From Phycisphaerales bacterium (GTDB lineage Bacteria; Planctomycetota; Phycisphaerae; Phycisphaerales; SM1A02): a stretch of 34,796 nucleotides of DNA. Below are positions 27,539 through 34,796 of the stretch, piece by piece; the first letter of the stretch is position 1, and each line of letters opens with the position of its first letter. Position numbers and translations under genes: made by a program. The stretch spans positions 71,186 to 105,981 of the forward strand of contig JAKVBQ010000006.1 in the NCBI GenBank assembly GCA_022447205.1, given 5' to 3'. The notes below the pieces were generated by a model. The model worked only from the letters and a program-made list of their open reading frames with translations. It searched no databases and was not told where the DNA came from.

Positions 27539-29035
27539 ATGCCGGAAACGACACTGAGAGCACTGAATCGCCAGGACTTCGACTTCTGGGCCGCGCATCA
27601 CCTCCTGTCGAGGGCGGGATTCGGCGGTACCCCGGACCAGGTGCTCAGCCTCTCCCGTCTCGGCCTGGATGACGCGGTCGACTTCATCGTCGACTACCAG
27701 TCGCTCCCGGAACCCGAGGTCAGTGCCGGCTTCCAGTCCGACATCATGCGCCCGCCGACGCGCGAGGAGAGCATGGCGTACCAGCAGGCACGCCGCTCCG
27801 GTGATGAAGAGGCCCTGAGCGAATTTCGGCGACGACGCCAGGAACGACAGGCCGCCGACCGCAAGCAGGTCGAGGAGATGAGGAAGTGGTGGCTCGAGCG
27901 GATGATCGAGACCCCCCGTCCGCTCGAGGAGAAGATGACCCTCTTCTGGCACGGACACTTCGCGACCGGCTATCGAGCGATCGAGGACAGCTGGCACATG
28001 TACATGCAGAACCGGATGTTCCGGACCGAGGCCACCGGCAACTTCGGCAGGCTGCTCTACGGGATCATCCGCGACCCGGCGATGCTGCGGTACCTGAACA
28101 ACAACCAGAACCGCAAGCAACGACCGAACGAGAACCTCTCCCGGGAACTGATGGAACTCTTCTCCCTCGGCGAAGGCAACGAGTACACCGAGAGCGACAT
28201 CAAGGAAGGTGCGCGCGCACTGACCGGATACACCTACGAGGACGACGAGTTCCGGTACAACGAACGCAACCACGACCAGGACCAGAAGACGATCCTGGGT
28301 CGGACCGGCAACTTCGATGGCGACGACCTCGTGGGGATCATCCTCTCTCGAAGAGTGTGCAGCGAATTCATCGCCATGAAGCTGTACAAGTTCTTCGTCA
28401 ACGACGAACCGAGCGTCCCGAACAAGGAGCAGCGTACGTTCATCACCGCGATGGGACGGAGACTGCGCACCCACGAGTACGACCTGAAGCCGCTGCTCAA
28501 GGCGCTCTTCAAGAGCGAACACTTCTATGCGCCGGAAAACCGCTGCTCGGTGGTCAAGAGCCCGATCCAGCTGATGGTGCAGACGATCCGTTCGCTGCGG
28601 ACGCCGGTCCGGGACCTCTCGACCCTCTCCGCCGCGGGCGATCTCATGGGGCAGAGCATCCTCGAACCCCCGTCGGTCAAGGGCTGGGACGGCGGCCGAA
28701 GCTGGATCAACACCTCGACCCTCTTCGTGCGACAGAACCTCGCCGTCTACCTGCTGACCGGCAAGCGTCCGGACATCTACGACTGGCAGGTCAGCGGGGT
28801 CCGGTACGACGGGGACCACATGCTCTCGACGCTCGAACGGGACGAACGCGGGCGGGTGTCGCCGCAGGAGGCACTGCCCTACCTGTGCAGGTTCCTGCTC
28901 GGAAGCGAACCGCACCCGAGTCGCCTCGAGACGCTGAACGCATTCCTTGACCGACACGGCGGACGGATCGACGGCGACCGCCTGGTCGGTGCACTCTGCC
29001 TGATCACTTCGATGCCCGAGTACCAACTCTGCTGA
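27539..29035 (+). CDS. DUF1800 family protein
   Basis: 498 residues of the DUF1800 family, common in planctomycetes and usually encoded beside a DUF1501 protein, as here. Visible family marks are WAAHHLLSRAGFGGTPDQV at the N-terminus, KMTLFWHGHFAT near residue 133, NENLSRELMELFSLGEGNEYTESDIKEGARALTGY (about 197-231), KLYKFFVND, and PPSVKGWDGGRSWINTSTL (about 380-398). No signal peptide is seen, although its partner has a Tat signal, so it may be cytoplasmic or exported in complex with that partner. Function is unknown. The DUF1501 start lies 19 bases after the stop, with GGAG in between. Confidence 0.93.
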   Translation: MPETTLRALNRQDFDFWAAHHLLSRAGFGGTPDQVLSLSRLGLDDAVDFIVDYQSLPEPEVSAGFQSDIMRPPTREESMAYQQARRSGDEEALSEFRRRRQERQAADRKQVEEMRKWWLERMIETPRPLEEKMTLFWHGHFATGYRAIEDSWHMYMQNRMFRTEATGNFGRLLYGIIRDPAMLRYLNNNQNRKQRPNENLSRELMELFSLGEGNEYTESDIKEGARALTGYTYEDDEFRYNERNHDQDQKTILGRTGNFDGDDLVGIILSRRVCSEFIAMKLYKFFVNDEPSVPNKEQRTFITAMGRRLRTHEYDLKPLLKALFKSEHFYAPENRCSVVKSPIQLMVQTIRSLRTPVRDLSTLSAAGDLMGQSILEPPSVKGWDGGRSWINTSTLFVRQNLAVYLLTGKRPDIYDWQVSGVRYDGDHMLSTLERDERGRVSPQEALPYLCRFLLGSEPHPSRLETLNAFLDRHGGRIDGDRLVGALCLITSMPEYQLC

Positions 29036-29054
29036 GGCCTGGAGGAGCAACCGC

Positions 29055-30371
29055 ATGACACGCGAAGAACCAAGAGCCTATTCCAGACGACTCTTCCTCC
29101 AGCAGGGCGTGACCCTCGCCTCGATCGCCAGCACCGTGCCCTGGTTCATCCAGCGAAGTGCATCAGGCATCATGCATCCCCTGGACTCGGCGGTCTCCAG
29201 TCTCGCCGGCGTGCCCGAGGAACGAATCCTGGTGGTGGTGCAGCTCGGCGGCGGCAACGACGGTCTCAACACCGTGGTGCCGTACTTCTCCGACAGCTAC
29301 CGACTCGCCAGGCCCGGCATCGCGATCGGTGCCCCCGGGGCACCCAATGGCGGCGCGGGCGAGGCGATCCAGCTCGATGAGAACGCGGGACTCGGGCTCC
29401 ATCCGCAGCTCGGCGGGCTCAAGGAGCTTCATGACCAGGGCCTGCTCTCGGTGATCCAGGGTGCCGGCTACCCGAACCCCAACCGTTCGCACTTCACGTC
29501 GATGGACATCTGGCACACCGCTCGCCGGGATGCCAAGGGCAACGGCTGGATCGGACGGTACTTCGACAACACCTGCAACGGCACCCCGACCCCGGAGGGT
29601 GCGATCTCGATCGGTCGCAAGGCTCCCCTTGCGATGATCGGTGACGTCCAGAAGCCGGTCAGCTTCGAATCGGAGGATCTCTTCAGGTGGCTCGGGCAGG
29701 ACCTCCACGATTCGATGAAGGATCCGTACGACAAGATCAACCGCATGGGCATGCCCGGTGACGTCGAGCCCGACACCCAGGCCTCGTTCCTCATGAGGAC
29801 CGCCCTCGACGCACAGCTTTCCTCCGACCGGATCCGCACTGCGGTCGGCCGGCGACCGCTGGTCGAGTACCCGAACAACAACCCGCTCGCCGCCCAGCTC
29901 CGCATGGTGGGCGCGATGATCCGGGACGAGATGCGCACCCGGGTCTACTACGTCACCCTGGGTGGCTTCGACACCCATGCCAGCCAGCTGAACAGCCACG
30001 GCAACAAGATGAGGCAGTTCGGCCAGGCGATGAACATCTTCCAGCAGGATCTCAAGGCCCAGGGCAATGACAGCCGGGTCCTGACCATGGTCTTCAGCGA
30101 GTTCGGCAGGCGAGTCGCCCAGAACGCCTCCGGTGGCACCGACCACGGCACCGCCGCCCCGATGTTCCTGGTCGGCCCGATGGTCCGTCCGGGCGTGCTC
30201 GGCCAGCATCCTTCGCTCGACAACCTCGATTCCGGGGATCTCGTGCATACCGTCGACTTCAGGTCGGTCTATGCTTCAGTCCTCGATGACTGGATGAAGA
30301 GCTCCTCGGTCGACGTCCTCGGTGAGCCATTCCAGAAAGCCCGCATCTTCAATCCGGAGTCCCTCAAGTGA
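29055..30371 (+). CDS. DUF1501 family protein, Tat-exported
   Basis: 438 residues of the DUF1501 family, which has a fold related to sulfatases and alkaline phosphatases. The N-terminus has the twin-arginine motif YSRRLFLQQG followed by a hydrophobic stretch ending near SIASTVPW, typical for this family. Other marks are VVVQLGGGNDGLNTVVPY (about 57-74), RSHFTSMDIWHTA (about 147-159), YYVTLGGFDTHASQ (about 298-311), VFSEFGRRVAQNASGGTDHGTAAPMFLVG (about 347-375) and VDFRSVYASVL. The conserved Asp and His residues could hold metals. It is translationally coupled to the next gene through a GTGA overlap. The biochemical role of the DUF1800/DUF1501 pair is not established. Confidence 0.94.
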   Translation: MTREEPRAYSRRLFLQQGVTLASIASTVPWFIQRSASGIMHPLDSAVSSLAGVPEERILVVVQLGGGNDGLNTVVPYFSDSYRLARPGIAIGAPGAPNGGAGEAIQLDENAGLGLHPQLGGLKELHDQGLLSVIQGAGYPNPNRSHFTSMDIWHTARRDAKGNGWIGRYFDNTCNGTPTPEGAISIGRKAPLAMIGDVQKPVSFESEDLFRWLGQDLHDSMKDPYDKINRMGMPGDVEPDTQASFLMRTALDAQLSSDRIRTAVGRRPLVEYPNNNPLAAQLRMVGAMIRDEMRTRVYYVTLGGFDTHASQLNSHGNKMRQFGQAMNIFQQDLKAQGNDSRVLTMVFSEFGRRVAQNASGGTDHGTAAPMFLVGPMVRPGVLGQHPSLDNLDSGDLVHTVDFRSVYASVLDDWMKSSSVDVLGEPFQKARIFNPESLK

Positions 30372-30721
30372 ACCACCTCAACGCGACCTTCCTCATCAGC
30401 ACCCTCACCCTCGGCCTCATCGGGTGTGACCTGCAGGACAACGAGCAGCCGACCGCGGTCGCCTCGGAAACCAGCGAGGTCGTGCCGGCCTCGACGAAGA
30501 CCTTCGTCTTCAGCGTCAAGGGCATGAGTTGCGGTGGTTGCGCGAACGCCGTCGACACCAAGGTCGAGAAGGTGGACGGGGTCATGGCCTGCGACGTCTC
30601 CCTCGAACAGCAGAAGGCGACGGTCGAACTGGCCGAAGGCGGCTCGGCGACGGACGTCGAGGAAGCGATCCGGAGTCTCGGTTACACCGTGGAACCGGAA
30701 TCCACGAATCCCGCATCCTGA
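30368..30721 (+). CDS. Lipoprotein with a heavy-metal-associated (HMA) domain
   Basis: 117 residues. A short signal ends in the lipobox LGLIGC, giving an acylated Cys20 followed by Asp. A roughly 28-residue linker leads to an HMA ferredoxin-like domain (about 45-110) with the metal site GMSCGGCANAV (Cys55, Cys58) and IRSLGYTVE at its end. HMA domains bind Cu(I), Zn(II) or Hg(II) and normally sit in the cytoplasm on P-type ATPases or chaperones; here the domain should be outside the cytoplasmic membrane. The GTG start overlaps the DUF1501 stop (GTGA), so the two are translated together. Its last 40 bases overlap the convergent DHH gene. Confidence 0.9.
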   Translation: MNHLNATFLISTLTLGLIGCDLQDNEQPTAVASETSEVVPASTKTFVFSVKGMSCGGCANAVDTKVEKVDGVMACDVSLEQQKATVELAEGGSATDVEEAIRSLGYTVEPESTNPAS

Positions 30722-31755
30722 AGCGCTGCAACCAGCGCATCACGAACGGCATCCTTCGCCGCGGCCAGCGGAAGCTGGATCCTCGCACCTGCCGCATGGA
30801 CATGACCACCACCGCCGAACACCGCGGCGAGCTGGTTCACGTCGATGAAGGGGCTGCCGGGGTCGAGTGGCGGCTTGGAACGGAAGCTGACCTTCACCCC
30901 GTCCGCGTCCACCGCGGTGATGAGGACCGAAACCTCGACGGAACGCACGCTCATCGGCGCGTTCACCAGACCGGAGAGCTCCTCGGGGCGTGCGGTGGTC
31001 TCCTCGAAGTCAGCCGGTGCCAGCTGCATCAGGACGGCACGATCACCACAGATGAACTCCGCGGACTGCTGGGCACGGCCGGACATGAGGATGCGTGCGG
31101 GTCGGTCGTTCTCCTCGATGATCCGGAAGATCCGACTCTTGTCGGCACCGGCCTCGACCAGGCGTGCGGCCACGCGAAGTGAATCGGCGCCACAACTCTC
31201 GAAACGGAACCAGCCGGTGTCGGTGGCCAGGCCGAGCAACAGCGCTTCCGCGATCGAACATCGTCCCGAATCGTCCCCGCCCGCCTCGAGCGAAACGCCG
31301 AGAGCATCGACCAGGGAGACGAGGAGTTCGGTGCAGGAGGCGGCCTCGACACGGATGAGCCGCTCGGAGGCGACGTCGTCACCGCGTGCATGATGGTCGA
31401 AGCCGATGATCGAATCCCGCCGGTCACGGAGGAAGGATTCCAGCGGCTGCAACTGGGACCAGGCACCGGTGTCGACGATCACCACGAGGTCATGGTCGTC
31501 CGAAGGCTGGTCGGGGGGTGCCTCACGGATCGGCAGGTCCGGCACGAACTCGAGCAGGGAATCCGAGATCGCTCCCTGCACCCAGACCTCGTTCTCGATC
31601 CCGAGTTCACGCAGGGCACGCGCGACGGCGGCGCATGAACCGATCGCATCGCCGTCAGGCTTCTCGTGACTGGTGACCAGGACCTTACGGGCCGACTTCA
31701 GCCGCCCTGCCAGGTGTTCCATCGTTGTGTTCGACGTGTATTCGAAACTGGTCAT
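30682..31755 (-). CDS. nrnA: DHH-family phosphoesterase, NrnA-like
   Basis: 357 residues. The DHH domain has TSHEKPDGDAIGS (28-40; His30, Asp34, Asp36), IVDTGAW (Asp95) and the namesake FDHHARGD (119-126; Asp120, His121, His122). The C-terminal DHHA1 domain has AAVFGGGGHVHAAGARI. This matches NrnA-type enzymes, which degrade very short RNAs and/or dephosphorylate 3'-phosphoadenosine 5'-phosphate. In many bacteria nrnA lies with rbfA, truB and ribF; here ribF is directly upstream and overlaps it by ATGA, supporting the call. The C-terminal end overlaps the convergent HMA lipoprotein gene. Confidence 0.9.
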   Translation of the reverse strand: MTSFEYTSNTTMEHLAGRLKSARKVLVTSHEKPDGDAIGSCAAVARALRELGIENEVWVQGAISDSLLEFVPDLPIREAPPDQPSDDHDLVVIVDTGAWSQLQPLESFLRDRRDSIIGFDHHARGDDVASERLIRVEAASCTELLVSLVDALGVSLEAGGDDSGRCSIAEALLLGLATDTGWFRFESCGADSLRVAARLVEAGADKSRIFRIIEENDRPARILMSGRAQQSAEFICGDRAVLMQLAPADFEETTARPEELSGLVNAPMSVRSVEVSVLITAVDADGVKVSFRSKPPLDPGSPFIDVNQLAAVFGGGGHVHAAGARIQLPLAAAKDAVRDALVAALQDAGFVDSGSTV

Positions 31756-32657
31756 CGGACGAGGTGCTCCTGCAGGCAGCGTTGAGCCTCGGCGCAGTCG
31801 AGGGTGATCCGGTTCAGAAGATCATCGACCGAGTCGAAGCGGGTCTGTTCACGTAGCCAACGCTGCAGATCGACCTGCAGGGTCCAACCGTAGTCGTCGA
31901 CCGGACCATCATGACCGATCATGTGCACTTCCGCGATCCGATCATGGTTTCCGAAGGTGGGTTTGCGCCCGATGCTCACCGCAGCCATCCTGCGCTCCCC
32001 GTCGGGCAGCGTCGCCAGTCCCGCATAGACGCCATCGGCCGGCAGCAGCTGCTCGCCATGGTCGAGGTTCGCGGTCGGGAACCCGATCGTCCGCCCCCGC
32101 TTGTCCCCCTCGACGACCCGGCCATCCAGCCGGTAGGGACGGCCGAGTGCGGTGCAGGCATCGACCACCCGGCCCCGCGCGAGGAGCCATCGGACCAGGC
32201 TCGAGCAGACCCGGACCCTCGATCGATCCTCGAGCTCCACGAGCTGGTCCTCGACCACCTCCACCCCGAAGCCGTACCGGGTTCCGAGCATCCGAAGTTC
32301 CTCGATCCCGGCACTCCGTCCGCGGGCGAATCTGAAATCGGCGCCCTCGACGATGCCCTCGAACGGCAGCTCCGCCTGGAGCCGCTGGATGAAGCCTTCC
32401 GCACTCGAACCGAGCAGTTCCGGATCGGGCATGAGTTCCCGGACCTCGTCCACCCCGGCCTCGAGCAGCAGCTCACGGCGTCTCGACGGATCGGAAAGCC
32501 GCTGCAGGGGCGAGCCAGGACGCAGAATGGCGGCCGGATGGGGCTCGAAGGTCACAACGACCACCCTGCCGTCTCCAGCCAGTTCCCGGGCCCGTCTGGC
32601 GAGGGCCTGGTGCCCGAGATGAACACCATCGAAGTTTCCAATCGAGATCACGTTCAT
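31752..32657 (-). CDS. ribF: Bifunctional riboflavin kinase / FAD synthetase
   Basis: 301 residues that convert riboflavin to FMN and then FAD. The N-terminal adenylyltransferase domain begins MNVISIGNFDGVHLGHQAL (nucleotidyl-transferase GxHxGH-like site), followed by VVTFEPHP and EGADFRFARGRSAG. The C-terminal flavokinase domain starts at GRPYRLDGRVVEGDKRGRTIGFPTANL, with PADGVYAGLATL. ATG 32657 is preferred: it has GGAG six bases upstream, whereas the slightly longer frame would use TTG. Its stop overlaps the nrnA start (ATGA). It is divergent from the glutamate dehydrogenase gene across 84 bases. No FMN riboswitch is visible. Confidence 0.94.
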   Translation of the reverse strand: MNVISIGNFDGVHLGHQALARRARELAGDGRVVVVTFEPHPAAILRPGSPLQRLSDPSRRRELLLEAGVDEVRELMPDPELLGSSAEGFIQRLQAELPFEGIVEGADFRFARGRSAGIEELRMLGTRYGFGVEVVEDQLVELEDRSRVRVCSSLVRWLLARGRVVDACTALGRPYRLDGRVVEGDKRGRTIGFPTANLDHGEQLLPADGVYAGLATLPDGERRMAAVSIGRKPTFGNHDRIAEVHMIGHDGPVDDYGWTLQVDLQRWLREQTRFDSVDDLLNRITLDCAEAQRCLQEHLVR

Positions 32658-32741
32658 GCCACACTCCGGCAAATCCGATGCAACAATGTAGGATCGAACT
32701 CCCCTGGACGGGGGAGTCCAATTACAGGGTATCGAGCACCG

Positions 32742-34796
32742 ATGCGAACCGACACCAGCGAACCATCAGAAGCCCTTCCGACCGACCCGGAACCCCTGAT
32801 CAAGGAGCTCGCCCACGAGTTCCGAGAATCCGCCGAGAGCGTGGTCCCCTGGTTCCTCAGGTCGATGCCCCGGATGTACTTCCAGGACACGGACCTGCAG
32901 GCCCAGCTCGCCCACCTCAGGACGATCATCGCCCTCCGGGCGTCCGGCGGGCCGCTCGAGATCACCATGCGCAGCGAGGACGGTCGACTCTGGACCGCGA
33001 TGCGCCCCACGAACTATCCCGGCGTGCTGGCGGAGATCATGGCGGAGCTTCCGCTCGACCAGTCACTGCGCAGCGCGAAGATCCACACCGCCGCCGACGG
33101 CTCGTTCGTCCTGGACACCTTCGAGTTCGGCGACCAGGACCCGTTCGATCTCTCCGATCCGGAACAGTGCGCGAAGATCGAGGCGACGATCGAGTACGTG
33201 CGCAACAACGGGATCGACTGGAACGAGGAGGCGATCAGGGCCTACTGCTCGCAGTGCACGGCGGACTACATCCGCACGCTCACCCCCTTGCGCATCGAGA
33301 AGCACCGCGCACTCTTCGAAGCCGTGAGTGGAACGGACTCGTCCGTCGTCTCCCTCGAGGCCGAAGCGGATCCGAATCACTCCCGCGTGACGATCGCGCT
33401 TGCGAACGCCCGAACCAGGACGACGATGGAACGTGCCGCGAACCTGATCTCGAGCTACGGCGTCGACATCCACCGCGCGTATCTCGACGTCGTGGGCGAC
33501 GCCCCCCACGGTTCGGTCACCTACGTCGGCTTCATCATCGAGGCCCCGGGAGGCGGCGCACTCGACGAGAACAGCGAACTCTGGAAGTCGATCCAGCGCG
33601 AACTCCGCCGAATCAAGTGGATCGACTTCAACGTCCTTGGTCTCTCGAAGCGACACGAGGAACTGCACATCGACCGTGCGGAGCTCCTGCTCGCACTCTG
33701 CCATCTCGTGCACCAGATCCTCTCGCCGCGGAACGCCTTCGCGTTCACGCGGGACCGGATTCTCGCGCGGGCCGAGGATGCCATGGACGTGTCCAGGGCG
33801 ATCCTCAAGCTCTTCACCGATCGTTTCAAGCCGTCGAACCCCCTGACCGAGGACGCCTTCCTCCAGCAGGCGGAGGAGCTTCGTGCGCGGATCGATCGCG
33901 AGGTCGATACCGAGACCAGTCGGGAGACGCTCGCCGCGATGGTGGATGCGGTCACCGGCACGCTCCGCACCAACTACTTCCTGCCGAACCGATTCGGACT
34001 CGCGCTGCGCCTCGATCCCAGGATCCTGCTGAGCGAACGGCGACCGGAACTCCCCTACGGCGTCTTCTACGTCCACGGGCGCGGGTTCAGCGGTTTCCAC
34101 GTGCGCTTCCAGGACATCGCCCGGGGCGGCCTCAGGGTCGTCAAGCCGCGCAACATGCTCCACCACGTCAGGGAGAGCGAGCGACTCTACGACGAGGCCT
34201 ACGGACTGAGCTTCGCCCAGCAGTTGAAGAACAAGGACATCCCGGAAGGTGGCGCCAAGGCGACGATCCTCCTGGAACCCGAAGCGGGCATCGATCGCTG
34301 TGTGAAGAGCTTCATCGATTCCCTGCTCGACCTGATCACGCCGGACGAGACCACCCGTGAGCGGATCGTCGATCGTTTCGGCCAGAACGAGCTGATCTAC
34401 CTCGGACCGGACGAGAACATCACCCCCCGCCACATCCAGTGGATGGTGCGGAGGGCCGGGCTCAGGGACTACCCGATGCCCAACGCCTTCATGAGCTCGA
34501 AGCCGGGTGCCGGCATCAACCACAAGGTCTACGGCGTGACCAGCGAGGGCGTGAACGTCTTCCTCAGGGAGTTCCTTGATGCCCGCGAGGTCGACCCGAC
34601 GACGACACCGTTCTCGGTGAAGATCACCGGTGGCCCCGACGGGGACGTCGCCGGCAACATGATCAAGATCCTTGATCGAGACTACGGCAAGAACGTCTCG
34701 ATCGTAGGCATCGCGGACGGATCGGGCTGCGGCGAGGACCCCGATGGCCTCGACTACCAGGAACTCCTCCGGCTCGTCCGCGAGGAACTCCCCATC
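32742..34796 (+). CDS. Large NAD-dependent glutamate dehydrogenase (C-terminus cut by window edge)
   Basis: 685 codons are visible with no stop before the right edge. The protein belongs to the large GDH2/NAD-GDH class that oxidises glutamate to 2-oxoglutarate and ammonium. An N-terminal regulatory region of about 430 residues comes first. The catalytic part then shows YVHGRGFSGFHVRFQDIARGGLR, LKNKDIPEGGAKATIL with catalytic Lys506, YLGPDENITPRHIQWM, FMSSKPGAGINHKVYG and the NAD-binding ITGGPDGDVAGNMIKIL. The remaining Rossmann part and C-terminus lie outside the window. ATG 32742 is the first in-frame start after the divergent ribF promoter region; the ribosome site is weak. Long alternative frames on both strands here are shadows. 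Confidence 0.9.
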   Translation, partial: MRTDTSEPSEALPTDPEPLIKELAHEFRESAESVVPWFLRSMPRMYFQDTDLQAQLAHLRTIIALRASGGPLEITMRSEDGRLWTAMRPTNYPGVLAEIMAELPLDQSLRSAKIHTAADGSFVLDTFEFGDQDPFDLSDPEQCAKIEATIEYVRNNGIDWNEEAIRAYCSQCTADYIRTLTPLRIEKHRALFEAVSGTDSSVVSLEAEADPNHSRVTIALANARTRTTMERAANLISSYGVDIHRAYLDVVGDAPHGSVTYVGFIIEAPGGGALDENSELWKSIQRELRRIKWIDFNVLGLSKRHEELHIDRAELLLALCHLVHQILSPRNAFAFTRDRILARAEDAMDVSRAILKLFTDRFKPSNPLTEDAFLQQAEELRARIDREVDTETSRETLAAMVDAVTGTLRTNYFLPNRFGLALRLDPRILLSERRPELPYGVFYVHGRGFSGFHVRFQDIARGGLRVVKPRNMLHHVRESERLYDEAYGLSFAQQLKNKDIPEGGAKATILLEPEAGIDRCVKSFIDSLLDLITPDETTRERIVDRFGQNELIYLGPDENITPRHIQWMVRRAGLRDYPMPNAFMSSKPGAGINHKVYGVTSEGVNVFLREFLDAREVDPTTTPFSVKITGGPDGDVAGNMIKILDRDYGKNVSIVGIADGSGCGEDPDGLDYQELLRLVREELPI

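Noticed and set aside
27500-29056. A 518-codon minus-strand open frame
   Set aside because: It is antisense to the clear DUF1800 gene and has shadow composition (Val, Leu, Glu, His).
32658-32741. A riboswitch upstream of ribF or of the glutamate dehydrogenase gene
   Set aside because: The 84-base divergent gap is too short for an FMN riboswitch and shows none of its conserved sequence.
32678-34360. A 560-codon plus-strand open frame and a 486-codon minus-strand frame over the glutamate dehydrogenase
   Set aside because: The frame starting at 32742 carries clear glutamate dehydrogenase motifs to the window edge; the other two are Arg/Pro- or Val/Asp-rich shadows.

Overview
The window is a stretch of high-GC bacterial chromosome, densely packed on both strands, with no sign of phage, plasmid, insertion sequence or CRISPR. 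The gene content points to the Planctomycetota, most likely a Phycisphaerae-type lineage. The clues are a DUF1800/DUF1501 gene pair with a Tat signal, a secreted multi-repeat VCBS/FG-GAP protein, a Tat-type PhoX, and many GC-rich secreted proteins of unknown function. This assignment rests on protein families and style, not on a phylogeny. Both ends are cut inside genes.

Layout. Positions 1-6.4 kb encode exported proteins: an unknown secreted protein (cut at the left edge), a PDZ-less S1C (HtrA-like) protease, a VCBS-repeat protein and a PhoX/DUF839 phosphatase. At 6.4-9.7 kb an LplT-like MFS transporter and a gamma-glutamyltransferase lipoprotein are divergently transcribed. They are followed by tRNA-Leu(CAG), a strong bidirectional terminator and recA. 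Then come a UDP-xylose synthase gene and anmK, which are divergent. At 13.6-18.1 kb lies a phosphate module: a PhoB-like regulator, a PhoR-like kinase, a NptA-type Na+/phosphate cotransporter and PhoU, with an uncharacterised C-terminally anchored protein after it. At 18.7-21.7 kb are rnc with a structured leader, rpmH (bL34, only 44 codons), shikimate kinase and uppP.

At 21.7-25.5 kb a tight minus-strand operon runs from a TIM-barrel sugar isomerase through a cysteine-less FmdB-like protein and ligA to a single-TM protein. At 25.6-30.7 kb come a DUF4442 (hotdog) protein, a polytopic membrane protein, DUF1800, DUF1501 and a translationally coupled HMA-domain lipoprotein. Finally ribF and a NrnA-type DHH phosphoesterase overlap by ATGA on the minus strand. 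A large NAD-dependent glutamate dehydrogenase runs off the right edge.

Functionally the window mixes housekeeping (recA, ligA, rnc, rpmH, ribF, aroK, uppP, tRNA) with phosphate sensing, uptake and scavenging, cell-wall recycling and lipid carrier recycling. The most unusual points are: the DUF1800-DUF1501-HMA unit; a RNase III lacking one of its four usual metal-binding acidic residues, behind a leader with tandem hairpins; paired inverted repeats upstream of recA that could be damage-response operators; and a cysteine-free FmdB-like protein coupled to a ligA operon. I did not find a clearly new defence or mobile system.
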